Of a stretch of 64,000 bases of DNA, positions 8,928 through 17,024 are shown one piece after another. The position numbers and the translations under genes were made by a program. Origin of the DNA: BOG-932 sp965276835 (lineage in GTDB: Bacteria; Pseudomonadota; Alphaproteobacteria; BOG-932; Roseiterribacteraceae); contig OZ255631.1 in the NCBI GenBank assembly GCA_965276835.1, positions 1,612,001 through 1,676,000 of the forward strand. The letters run 5' to 3'. Position 1 is the stretch's first letter; the number at the start of each line of letters is the position of its first letter. The notes under the pieces were generated by a model. That model did no database searches. It was given only the letters and a program-made list of their open reading frames with translations, and was not told the origin of the DNA.

Positions 8928-9047
8928 AAAACCAACTTAACTGTAATTCATGAACGTCACGAGCCGCTTGGCGCTCGCATAGCGTGAGGAACCCACCCAG
9001 GCGCGATCCGTTTCAGTGTGACCATACGCAAGCCAGAGGAACGACCT

Positions 9048-9593
9048 ATGAGCGCCAACCTAAAAGGCAAGCATGTCGCTATTGTGGCGACGGACGGCTT
9101 CGAGCAGAGCGAATTGACCAAGCCATTGGATGCGTTACGAGAAGCGGGCGCCGAGGTTGACGTCATTTCACTCAGGGATGGCCCTATCCAGGGCATGCAG
9201 CATCATGAAAAGGGCGATAAGGTCGCTGTCGACCGGACGTTGGGGACGGTTGATCCGGCAGCCTACGATGCCTTGATCCTGCCGGGCGGCGTCGCCAATC
9301 CCGACGCGCTTCGCATCGAGGAAAAGGCGCTGAGCTTCATCAAACATTTCGTCGAGACGGACAAACCGATTGGCGCAATCTGCCATGGGCCCTGGACGCT
9401 GATCGAGAGCGGGGCGGTGAAAGGCAAGCGCGTGACATCCTGGCCGTCTCTTAAGACCGATCTGCGCAATGCCGGGGCAAATTGGGTCGATGAAACCGTC
9501 GTGCGCGACGGACATCTTGTCACCAGCCGCAAGCCGGACGACCTGACCGCCTTCTGCCGCGAGGTCATCGCAATGATCGGTGAAGCGGCGTAG
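9048..9593 (+). CDS. PfpI/DJ-1 family protein (YhbO/YraA-like)
   Basis: 181 aa from the ATG at 9048 (AGAGGAACGACC upstream serves as RBS). DJ-1/PfpI alpha/beta fold: N-terminal KGKHVAIVATDGFEQSELTKP, acidic residue of the catalytic set in that segment, and the nucleophile-elbow cysteine in PIGAICHGPWTLIESG (AxCHG). Relatives are described as intracellular peptidases or protein/nucleotide deglycases against glyoxal damage. Divergent from the MscS-like gene; no operon partner. The family is clear, the physiological substrate is not. Confidence 0.92.
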   Translation: MSANLKGKHVAIVATDGFEQSELTKPLDALREAGAEVDVISLRDGPIQGMQHHEKGDKVAVDRTLGTVDPAAYDALILPGGVANPDALRIEEKALSFIKHFVETDKPIGAICHGPWTLIESGAVKGKRVTSWPSLKTDLRNAGANWVDETVVRDGHLVTSRKPDDLTAFCREVIAMIGEAA

Positions 9594-9692
9594 GGCGGCT
9601 TGCCGTTGCCGAAGGCAAAGGGCTGACGGAGGCCTCCCGAAATTGTCGCCAATGTGCTAGCTTCCAGCTGAATCGAGCGTGGGAGGCGGAAA

Positions 9693-10505
9693 GTGCAATC
9701 GGGATCTGCACGCACACCATTGATCATCGCAGGCGTCGCCGCTCTGGCGACATATGTCATTGCCGGGCACCATGGGCCGGTCGGTTTCCTGCAAACCATC
9801 GGCCTGCTGCATCATCATACGGCCAACGCGAAAGTCACCATCGACGCGGATGACGACGCCGACGAAGCCTTGGAGAAGGCCGACCGGGCGCAAGCCAAGG
9901 CAGAAAAGGCGATGGCGGCGATCCCGCCCATCCCACCTGTTCCGGCCGTCCCCGCCATACCGCCTGTGCCGGGCGCGGCGGCGAGTGAGATGCGTGAGGT
10001 CGCACCGTTCGACAAGATCGAGTTCACCGAAAATGCCGATGCCACGGTCGAAATCGGCGATACCCAGTCCGTCAAGGTGAGCGGGGCGAACATCAATACG
10101 GACGTGAATGACGGCAAACTGGTGGTATCCGGCCATGGCGGCGCCCGTATCGTCGTCACGATACCGCACCTGCGCTCGCTGGAAGCCAATGGCGCCAGCA
10201 AGGTCAAGCTGGTCGGGCTGAAAGATCCGATCACCATCGCGGCGCATGGACCGGTTCAGATCAGCGCGACGGGAACAGTCGATTCCGCCGACCTGACGAT
10301 GGATGGCCCCAGTAAACTGGCGATGACCAAGCTTGAAACCAAGAACATGACGATCAAGCTGAACGGTTTCGGTGATGCCGAAGTCTTCGCGACCAATACG
10401 CTTAACGCCGAGGTCCACGGCGTGGGGCACATCCGCTATCTGGGCGATCCGCACACGGTGTCGCAAATTCACGGCCTGGGCTCGGTCGAAAAGCTGCAAA
10501 GCTGA
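9693..10505 (+). CDS. GIN-domain (DUF2807) protein with N-terminal anchor
   Basis: 270 aa with a GTG start at 9693 preceded by GGGAGGCGGA. The N-terminal hydrophobic segment (TPLIIAGVAALATYVIAG) is a signal anchor. Next come a highly charged helical stretch (DADDDADEALEKADRAQAKAEKA) and a Pro-rich linker (PPIPPVPAVPAIPPVPG). The C-terminal half is a DUF2807 beta-helix: FDKIEFTENADATVEIGD, repeated short strands with N/G turns, VHGVGHIRYLGDP. GIN domains occur in envelope or surface proteins of unknown function. It ends 31 bp before a strong terminator. Confidence 0.82.
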   Translation: MQSGSARTPLIIAGVAALATYVIAGHHGPVGFLQTIGLLHHHTANAKVTIDADDDADEALEKADRAQAKAEKAMAAIPPIPPVPAVPAIPPVPGAAASEMREVAPFDKIEFTENADATVEIGDTQSVKVSGANINTDVNDGKLVVSGHGGARIVVTIPHLRSLEANGASKVKLVGLKDPITIAAHGPVQISATGTVDSADLTMDGPSKLAMTKLETKNMTIKLNGFGDAEVFATNTLNAEVHGVGHIRYLGDPHTVSQIHGLGSVEKLQS

Positions 10506-10536
10506 TCCGAACCTGATATTCCGCATGTTCGCGATT

Positions 10537-10565
10537 GGGTGGGGCTTAACGGCCCCACCCGTTTT
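10537..10565 (+). terminator. Intrinsic terminator after GIN-domain gene
   Basis: Perfect stem GGGTGGGGC (10537-10545) / GCCCCACCC (10552-10560), 6-nt loop, then GTTTT. It separates the GIN-domain gene from purB, whose start is only 27 bp further on, so purB must have its own promoter around or within this region or receive readthrough. Confidence 0.85.
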
Positions 10566-10591
10566 CATTTCTAAAAACGACAGAGACCCGC

Positions 10592-11887
10592 ATGATTCCC
10601 CGTTATAGCCGCCCCGAGATGACCAAGATTTGGGAACCGCGGAACCGTTTTCAGATCTGGTTTGAGATCGAAGCGCATGCCTGCGACGCAATGGCCGAGT
10701 TGGGCACGATTCCGAAGGAGGCCGCCAAGGCGATCTGGGCACGCGGCGCGTTCGAACCGGATCGGATCGACGAGATCGAGAAGGAAACCCATCATGACGT
10801 CATCGCCTTCCTGACCAATGTCAGCGAACATGTCGGGCCGGAAGCACGGTTCCTGCACCAGGGTATGACGTCGTCGGATGTTCTAGACACCGCTTTCGCC
10901 GTACAGCTGACCCAGGCGGCGGACATTCTTCTCAAGGATTTGGACGCAGTCATCGCGGCCATCCGTAAACGGACGCTGGAGCATGCCCACACCCTGACCA
11001 TCGGTCGCAGCCACGGCATCCATGCCGAACCGACGACCTTTGGCCTGAAGCTTGCCGGCCATTGGGCCGCATTCAAGCGTAATCGCGAGCGGCTGGTCGC
11101 GGCGCGCGCCGATATCGCGACTTGCGCGATTTCAGGCCCCGTCGGCACCTATGCCACGGTGGACCCGCGCGTCGAAGCCTATGTCGCCGAAAAACTTGGC
11201 CTGACGCCGGAAACCGTCTCCACCCAAGTCATTCCGCGCGATCGACATGCCCAGTTCTTCTCCGTGCTGGGCGTGATCGCGGCATCGATGGAAAACCTGG
11301 CGACCGAGGTCCGGCACCTGCAGCGCTCGGAAGTGCTGGAAGCCGAGGAGTATTTCGCACCGGGCCAGAAGGGTTCGTCGGCAATGCCGCATAAGCGCAA
11401 CCCCGTTCTCTCCGAAAACCTGTGCGGCCTGGCACGCCTGGTCCGTTCCGCCGTCGTGCCGGCGCTGGAGAATGTGACTTTGTGGCATGAGCGCGACATT
11501 TCGCACTCTTCGGTCGAACGCAATATCGGTCCGGACGCGACGGTGACGCTGGATTTCGGCCTGATGCGGCTGGCCGGCCTGATCGAGAAACTGGTTATTC
11601 ATCCGGAGAATATGCGCAAGAACCTGGACTCGCTGCAGGGCCTCGTCTTCTCCCAGCGCGTGCTGCTGGCGCTGACCCAGGCCGGCATGAGCCGAGAGGA
11701 TTCCTATCGCACCGTGCAGAGCAGCGCGATGCGGGTGTGGGATGAGCGCAAGGACGATTTCCGCACGCTGCTGAGCCAGAACACACAGGTCACCGCGCTG
11801 CTGACTTCGGAGCAGCTCGACGACCTGTTCGACTATGGTTTCTATACCCGCCATGTCGATACGATCCTGGGCCGCCTCGACAGCTAA
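10592..11887 (+). CDS. purB: Adenylosuccinate lyase
   Basis: 431 aa. Cleaves adenylosuccinate to AMP and SAICAR to AICAR in purine synthesis. It opens with MIPRYSRPEMTKIWEPRNRFQIW, typical of bacterial PurB. The fumarase/aspartase signature GSSAMPHKRNP lies from about residue 261, the TSSDVLDTA substrate loop near residue 90, and the catalytic GRSHGIHAEP histidines around residue 140. Full length, cytosolic, monocistronic. Confidence 0.97.
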   Translation: MIPRYSRPEMTKIWEPRNRFQIWFEIEAHACDAMAELGTIPKEAAKAIWARGAFEPDRIDEIEKETHHDVIAFLTNVSEHVGPEARFLHQGMTSSDVLDTAFAVQLTQAADILLKDLDAVIAAIRKRTLEHAHTLTIGRSHGIHAEPTTFGLKLAGHWAAFKRNRERLVAARADIATCAISGPVGTYATVDPRVEAYVAEKLGLTPETVSTQVIPRDRHAQFFSVLGVIAASMENLATEVRHLQRSEVLEAEEYFAPGQKGSSAMPHKRNPVLSENLCGLARLVRSAVVPALENVTLWHERDISHSSVERNIGPDATVTLDFGLMRLAGLIEKLVIHPENMRKNLDSLQGLVFSQRVLLALTQAGMSREDSYRTVQSSAMRVWDERKDDFRTLLSQNTQVTALLTSEQLDDLFDYGFYTRHVDTILGRLDS

Positions 11888-11959
11888 AGCCTCCATTTGC
11901 AACAAAGATCGGCGACCGGGGTTGGGAGGAGATAACTTCTTTCATTCCGGTCGAAGCCG

Positions 11960-13066
11960 ATGTTCCTGCAAGCCGCCGACGCATCTGAACCCAGTGCAGT
12001 CATCGATGTCGTTGCGACCGCGCGTGAAGCCGGACTGCGCTATGTCAGCGATCATATGGCGGGCATCCGGCGCAAGCGCGCAGGCCGTTCGTTCTCTTAT
12101 ATCGACAAGACAGGCGAAAAACTTACCGATCCCAAGACGCTCGAACGCATCCGTGCGCTGGCGATTCCGCCGGCGTGGAAGGATGTGTGGATTTGCGCGT
12201 CGGCCAACGGGCATTTGCAGGCCACCGGCCTCGACGCCCGCGACCGCAAGCAATACCGCTATCACACGGAATGGCGGGCGATCCGTGACGAGACCAAGTA
12301 TAACCGCATGATCGCTTTCGGCCGCGCCCTGCCCGCGATCCGCGACCAGGTCCGGCACGACCTGGCGCGCGACGGCCTGCCGCGTGAGAAGATCCTGGCG
12401 ACGATCGTGCGTCTGCTGGAAACCACCCTGATCCGCATCGGCAACCGGGAATATGCCCGCGAGAATGCGTCGTTTGGCCTAACCACGCTGCGCAACAAGC
12501 ATATCGCAGTCGAAGGCAGCACCGTGCATTTCGAATTCCGCGCCAAGAGCGGCAAGATGCGGACCTTGGAGCTGATGGACCGCAAGCTGGCCGGGATCGT
12601 TAAACGCTGCCGCGAACTGCCGGGCTACGAGCTGTTCCAATATGTCGACCGCGACGGCGAGCGGCACAGCATCACTTCGGACGATGTGAACGATTACCTG
12701 AAAGAGACCACCGGCGCCGATTTCACCGCGAAGGATTTCCGCACCTGGGCCGGCACGGTGCTGGCCGCCTTGGCCCTGCAGGAGTTCGAGGCCTTCGATT
12801 CCGAAGCCGCGGCCAAGCGCAACATCACCCGCGCGATCGAACAGGTGGCGGGGCGGCTGGGCAACACCGTGTCGATCTGCCGGAAATGCTATGTCCATCC
12901 GGAAATATTCGACGCCTATCTCGACGGCACGCTTGCCGCGGGACTGAAGGACGATATCGACGCCACGCTGATCGACAAGATTTCAGACCTGACACCGGAA
13001 GAGGTGGCGGTCCTGGCCTTCCTGCAGCGCCGCCTGGACGGACCCGCGAAAGGCGCGTCCAAGTGA
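11960..13066 (+). CDS. Eukaryote/poxvirus-type DNA topoisomerase IB
   Basis: 368 aa. Relaxes supercoils through a 3'-phosphotyrosyl link. The N-terminal domain has GIRRKRAGRSFSYIDKTG and the IPPAWKDVWI motif. The catalytic domain carries RYHTEWRAIRDETKYNRM, the RIGNREYARENASFGLTTLRNKH basic region, KDFRTWAGTVLA, and the active-site Tyr311 in CRKCYVHPEI. All are standard for bacterial TopIB. Its stop overlaps the GTG start of the next gene (GTGA), implying coupling to the membrane protein downstream. Confidence 0.93.
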   Translation: MFLQAADASEPSAVIDVVATAREAGLRYVSDHMAGIRRKRAGRSFSYIDKTGEKLTDPKTLERIRALAIPPAWKDVWICASANGHLQATGLDARDRKQYRYHTEWRAIRDETKYNRMIAFGRALPAIRDQVRHDLARDGLPREKILATIVRLLETTLIRIGNREYARENASFGLTTLRNKHIAVEGSTVHFEFRAKSGKMRTLELMDRKLAGIVKRCRELPGYELFQYVDRDGERHSITSDDVNDYLKETTGADFTAKDFRTWAGTVLAALALQEFEAFDSEAAAKRNITRAIEQVAGRLGNTVSICRKCYVHPEIFDAYLDGTLAAGLKDDIDATLIDKISDLTPEEVAVLAFLQRRLDGPAKGASK

Positions 13067-13944
13067 AGTGGTGGTGGCCGCTCAAGCTCGGCTGGAAGGC
13101 ATTCGACGGCCTGATCTCGCGCAACGGCATCGAAATCAGCGGATACATCGCCTTCACGGTTATGCTGTCGCTGTTTCCGTTCATGATCTTCCTGGTGTCG
13201 GTAACCGGTTTCTTCGGGGACACGCGCACCGGGGAAAACTTCCTGGGCACCATGGCCGTGTTCGCGCCACCGGAGATGATGAAGACGCTGCTGCCGGCAA
13301 TCCAGCAGGTGACGCAAAATCGCAGCGGCAGCCTGCTGACTATTGGCTTGGCGCTTGCGCTCTATTCCGCTGCCTCGTCGGTGTCGGCATTCCGGCTGGC
13401 GCTGAACCTGTCTTATGGGGTCGAGGAGACGCGCTCCTTCTGGTGGCGCAAGTTGCAGGACTTTGCGATCGTCATCGTCGGCTCGGTGCTGGTGATGCTG
13501 CTGTCGGTTGCGATCATCCTGGGACCGTGGGTTTGGCGCGTGGTGGCATGGTTCGCGTTCGTGAACCCCGCCGATATGGAGCTTTGGCATATTGCGCGGT
13601 ACAGCGCCGCCTTGGTTGTTTTGGCTGCCGGCGTGATCGCGCTCCACCGGATTCTTCCAAATGCCACCTTGTCGCTTCGGCAAATTCTGCCCGGCGCATT
13701 GACGACAACAATCATCTGGATTGTGACCGCCAGCCTGCTCACCCTCTATTTCGGCGAATTCGCTGACTACGATGCCACTTACGGCAGCCTCGGCGGCGTC
13801 ATCGTTACGCTGATGTTCTTCTATATCAGCGCCATCATCTTTATATTCGGTGGAGAGCTGAACGCGGCCTTGCTGGCGCACGCCGAAAAGCACGCACCGC
13901 CGCCAAACCCGGAGCTGCAATCATCTTTACCCTTAAAAACCTGA
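13063..13944 (+). CDS. YihY/virulence factor BrkB family membrane protein
   Basis: 293 aa from a GTG at 13063 that overlaps the topoisomerase stop; the open frame further upstream is out-of-frame topoisomerase sequence. Opening VKWWWPLKLGWKAFDGLISRNG is followed by about six membrane helices, with the family features EISGYIAFTVMLSLFPFMIFLVS, ALYSAASSVSAFRLALNLSYGVEE, LLPNATLSLRQILPGA-like, and YGSLGGVIVTLMFFYISAIIFIFGGELNAAL. Function is unknown; the family was once misassigned as RNase BN. The 3' end overlaps the CreA-like gene. Confidence 0.9.
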   Translation: MKWWWPLKLGWKAFDGLISRNGIEISGYIAFTVMLSLFPFMIFLVSVTGFFGDTRTGENFLGTMAVFAPPEMMKTLLPAIQQVTQNRSGSLLTIGLALALYSAASSVSAFRLALNLSYGVEETRSFWWRKLQDFAIVIVGSVLVMLLSVAIILGPWVWRVVAWFAFVNPADMELWHIARYSAALVVLAAGVIALHRILPNATLSLRQILPGALTTTIIWIVTASLLTLYFGEFADYDATYGSLGGVIVTLMFFYISAIIFIFGGELNAALLAHAEKHAPPPNPELQSSLPLKT

Positions 13945-14402
13945 CTCTGCTGTCCGCGCTCTGCCTGGCGCTTCCCGCCGGAGCGGAGGATATCGGCAGC
14001 GTCAACACCACCTTCAAATTCCTCGGCCCCGACAACAAGATCGCCGTCCAGGTCTTCGACGACCCGGTTGTCGACGGCGTCTCTTGCTATCTGTCCGCTG
14101 CCCGCACGGGCGGGATCAAAGGCGGCCTTGGCTTGGCCGAAGACACTTCGGATGCCTCGATCGCCTGCCGGCAGGTCGGCCCGATCACCATCAAGGGCAA
14201 GTTCGACCCGGGGGACGAAGTGTTTACGGAGCGTCGCTCCCTGATTTTCAAGAAGCTGCGCGTCGTGCGGTTTCTGGACCAGAAGCGCAATACGCTGGTC
14301 TATATGGCCTATAGCGACAAGCTGATCGATGGATCGCCCAAGAACAGCATCAGCGCGGTGCCGATCATGCCGTGGCCGGCAGGAAATGCGCCCGCCAAGT
14401 AG
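13920..14402 (+). CDS. CreA-like exported protein with non-canonical start
   Basis: The reading frame encodes about 160 aa: a signal peptide (FTLKNLTLLSALCLALPAGAED) and a mature CreA domain. Landmarks are VNTTFKFLGPDNKIAVQVFDDP, VSCYLSAARTGGIKGGLGLAED, ISCR-like IACRQVGPI, and RFLDQKRNTLVYMAYSDKLIDGSPKNSISAVPIMPW. No ATG, GTG or TTG exists in frame upstream of the conserved part. Tandem ATC codons at 13920 and 13923 lie 5-8 nt after GGAG, exactly where the signal peptide begins, so ATC initiation coupled to the overlapping YihY stop (13944) is the best model. The first ATG (14133) would remove half the domain. Function of CreA is unknown. Confidence 0.8.
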   Translation: MIFTLKNLTLLSALCLALPAGAEDIGSVNTTFKFLGPDNKIAVQVFDDPVVDGVSCYLSAARTGGIKGGLGLAEDTSDASIACRQVGPITIKGKFDPGDEVFTERRSLIFKKLRVVRFLDQKRNTLVYMAYSDKLIDGSPKNSISAVPIMPWPAGNAPAK

Positions 14403-14491
14403 GCGACCCCGTCTGCTGCCAAAGGAACGAACACCCTTGCGCCCGGTTTCAAGCAACAGTGTAGGTTTGAAATCGCATTGGAAATTCGGGG

Positions 14492-16507
14492 ATGAACACG
14501 GTCGCGCGCTGGCTGCTCGGCTTGCTGGGTGTTTTGGTTCTTGCAGTCGTTCTGGTGGTGGTTTTCTTCCAATGGAGCTGGCTGCGTGGGCCACTGCAAT
14601 CGCGCCTATCCGCGATTACCGGCAAGACCGTTCACATCGACGGGCCGATTACCGGCACCAAAGGCTGGGTTCCGCATATCGAGTTTGACACCGTCCGCAT
14701 CGAAGAGCCCGATTTCGCCGCCGCCCCAAAGGTGGCGACGATAGACAAGATCGCGGTCGAACTCGACCTGAAGCAGTTGCTGCACGGCAGACTGGATTTC
14801 CCGCTGATCGCCATATCGCATCCCGTTCTGGACCTGTTGCGCAATCCGGACGGCAAGGCGAATTGGGACATCGTGCAGGAGTCGAGCGGCCCCGCCAACC
14901 GTAACAGCGTGCCTCTGATCGGCTTGCTGAAACTTGAGGACGGTAAGATCACCTACCGAGACCCTGCCAAGCACATCACACTGGACGGCACGATTAAGTC
15001 CATATCGGCCAAAGGCGGCAGCGGCGAGGGTTCATTCACGCTGGACGGCAGGGGCACCTATCGGAACGCGCCCTTCACGATCAAGCTGAAAGGCGGATCG
15101 CTGAACGATCTGCGCGAAACGACAAAGCCCTACGACCTCGACGCGACCGCATCCGTCGGCAAGACCAAGGTGACCGTGAAGGGTACCGTCACCGACCCGT
15201 TAAAGCTGACCGACATGAACCTGAAGATGACGGCTGACGGCGACAACGCGCAGGACCTCTATCCGATCTTCGGGATCCCTGCCCCGCCGACCCCGCCCTA
15301 TCATCTGGTCGGCACACTGGATCGTGACGGCAAGGCGTGGCTGTTCAAGAATTTCAACGGCACGGTCGGCAAAAGCGACTTGGAAGGCTCACTGCGCTTC
15401 GAGGCCGAGGGCCGCAAGCGCATCTTTGTCGGCGGCGACCTGCAGTCGAAAAATCTGAACTTCGCCGATCTCGGCCTGCTGGTCGGCGCACCCGGCGCCA
15501 CGACCGGCGACCATCCGGTGTCGGATACCCAGAAGCAATTGGCGAAGAAACAGGAGGCCAGCGGCCGGGTCCTTCCGGATACGCCGCTGAATCTCGACGA
15601 AGTGCGCAACGTCGACGCCGACGTCACGTTCAAGGGCGTGCATATCGACGCACAGTCGCTGCCGCTCGACAATCTCGACCTGCATCTGAAACTGGACGAC
15701 GCGCTGTTGATGCTAACCCCGCTGAAAGTCGGCGTCGCGGGCGGCCAGATCAATTCGAATATCGTCATCGAAGCGCGCACCGACACGGTCGCGACCGACT
15801 ACGACATTCGCTTCGCGAAGTTCAAGATTGCCGAGTTTTTCAAGTCCGCCGGTTTTCCCGAGGGTGGAACCGGCAATCTTGACGGACGTGTGCGACTGCA
15901 CGGGACCGGGAATTCGGTGCGCGCGTCTCTTGCGAGCGCGAACGGGCAGGCAAGCGCGGTGGTCGATAACGGCCAGATCAGTGATCTTGCCGCCAATATT
16001 CTGGGTTTGGACGTGGCCAAGGCGCTGGGCGTTCTCATCGCCGGCGACAAGAAGGTGCCGTTGAACTGCCTGATCGCCGATTTTGAGGTCAAAGACGGCC
16101 AGATGACACCCCGCACCTTCGTGCTGGATACCGATGCGGCGGTGACTACTGGAAAAGGCGCGATCAACTTAAAGGACGAGCATCTTGACCTTAGCCTTCA
16201 CGGCGACCCGAAGAGCGCGACGCCGGTTGCGTTGGGCGGCCCGATCCTGATCGGCGGGACCTTCAAGAAACCGGATGTCGGATTAGGCGCCGAAGCTTAT
16301 GTGCGCGGCGGCGCGGCCGTGGCGCTAGGCGTGCTGCTGACCCCGCTGGCATCGGTCCTCGGCTTCATCGATACCGGCGATACGCCGGGCACGGATTGCA
16401 CGAAGTTGGTCCGGCAGACCAAAAGCAATGCCGCGAGCGTCCCACCGGGGACCAAGCACATCACGGCGAGCGGAACGACGAAAAAGACGGCCCCACGACA
16501 GCAATAA
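14492..16507 (+). CDS. AsmA family protein
   Basis: 671 aa. An N-terminal membrane anchor (ARWLLGLLGVLVLAVVLVVVFF) is followed by a long periplasmic beta-rich region. The AsmA N-terminal motif is WSWLRGPLQSRLSAITGKTVHIDGPI; the AsmA_2 C-terminal repeats include GTGNSVRASLASANGQASAVVDNGQISDLAANILGLD and the DLSLHGDPKS segment. AsmA-like proteins are bridge-like lipid-transport or outer-membrane biogenesis factors. The C-terminal tail is Lys/Thr-rich and disordered. Monocistronic. Confidence 0.92.
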   Translation: MNTVARWLLGLLGVLVLAVVLVVVFFQWSWLRGPLQSRLSAITGKTVHIDGPITGTKGWVPHIEFDTVRIEEPDFAAAPKVATIDKIAVELDLKQLLHGRLDFPLIAISHPVLDLLRNPDGKANWDIVQESSGPANRNSVPLIGLLKLEDGKITYRDPAKHITLDGTIKSISAKGGSGEGSFTLDGRGTYRNAPFTIKLKGGSLNDLRETTKPYDLDATASVGKTKVTVKGTVTDPLKLTDMNLKMTADGDNAQDLYPIFGIPAPPTPPYHLVGTLDRDGKAWLFKNFNGTVGKSDLEGSLRFEAEGRKRIFVGGDLQSKNLNFADLGLLVGAPGATTGDHPVSDTQKQLAKKQEASGRVLPDTPLNLDEVRNVDADVTFKGVHIDAQSLPLDNLDLHLKLDDALLMLTPLKVGVAGGQINSNIVIEARTDTVATDYDIRFAKFKIAEFFKSAGFPEGGTGNLDGRVRLHGTGNSVRASLASANGQASAVVDNGQISDLAANILGLDVAKALGVLIAGDKKVPLNCLIADFEVKDGQMTPRTFVLDTDAAVTTGKGAINLKDEHLDLSLHGDPKSATPVALGGPILIGGTFKKPDVGLGAEAYVRGGAAVALGVLLTPLASVLGFIDTGDTPGTDCTKLVRQTKSNAASVPPGTKHITASGTTKKTAPRQQ

Positions 16508-16540
16508 TTTGTGCTGGACAAGGGAATTTCCCGATCGGAT

Positions 16541-16569
16541 GCTTGCTAATCATTAGCTAGCTATCTATC
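16541..16569 (+). promoter_or_regulatory. marR-emrAB promoter/operator, copy 1 of a shared 29-bp element
   Basis: This 29-bp segment is identical, in the orientation of transcription, to the one in front of nodT (22299-22327). It contains the palindrome GCTAAT-C-ATTAGC (16545-16557) and the overlapping TAGCTAGCTA (16554-16563). A sigma70-like promoter fits across it: TTGCTA at 16543, 17-bp spacer, TATCCT at 16566. MarR binding here would occlude RNA polymerase. The predicted transcription start falls on the marR ATG. Confidence 0.8.
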
Positions 16570-16577
16570 CTATTTGC

Positions 16578-17024
16578 ATGAATCACGCGCCCGATATGTC
16601 GTCGATCGGTTGGCTGCTGGCCGACGCATCGCGCCTGATCCGCAAGCTTGCGGATCGGCGGCTGGGGCCGCTCGGGCTGACACGAACGCAATGGCAGGCG
16701 CTAGGCGCACTGAAGCGCATGGGGCCGTTGACCCAGGCCGCGCTGGCCGAGTATCTCGAGGTCGAAACCGCCACGATCGCCCGGCTGACGGATCGCCTGG
16801 AGGCGTCGGGCTGGATCGAGCGCAAACCGGATTCGAACGACCGTCGCGTCAAGCTGGTCTCGATGACGTCCAAGGCCAATGCCATCATGGACGAGGTCAG
16901 CGTCGTCGGCCAAAAGCTGCGCGACGACATGCTCGTCGACCTATCCCAGAAAGAGCGCGAACAGCTGGTCGCTGCTCTCTCCACGATGAAATCCCGGCTG
17001 ATCCGCCTGTTGGAAACACCATGA
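16578..17024 (+). CDS. MarR family transcriptional regulator of the efflux locus
   Basis: 148 aa winged-helix regulator. Helices ASRLIRKLADRRLGPLGLTRTQWQALGALKRMGPLTQAALAEYLEVETATIARLTDRLEASGWIERKPDSNDRRVK form the canonical MarR HTH and wing (the DxR wing arginines are present). It is the first gene of marR-emrA-emrB: its TGA overlaps the emrA ATG (ATGA). A 29-bp operator-like element upstream is duplicated at the divergently placed nodT gene, so it probably represses both and itself until an inducing drug or phenolic binds. No Shine-Dalgarno is visible before the ATG. Confidence 0.92.
   Translation: MNHAPDMSSIGWLLADASRLIRKLADRRLGPLGLTRTQWQALGALKRMGPLTQAALAEYLEVETATIARLTDRLEASGWIERKPDSNDRRVKLVSMTSKANAIMDEVSVVGQKLRDDMLVDLSQKEREQLVAALSTMKSRLIRLLETP

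Noticed and set aside
12916..13920. 334-codon minus-strand frame
   Set aside because: Antisense to topoisomerase IB and the YihY gene; composition (Gln/His/Arg rich) is that of a shadow frame.
16574..17020. N-terminal extension of emrA through marR
   Set aside because: Same DNA encodes the MarR HTH in another frame; the ATGA overlap at 17021 is the natural start.
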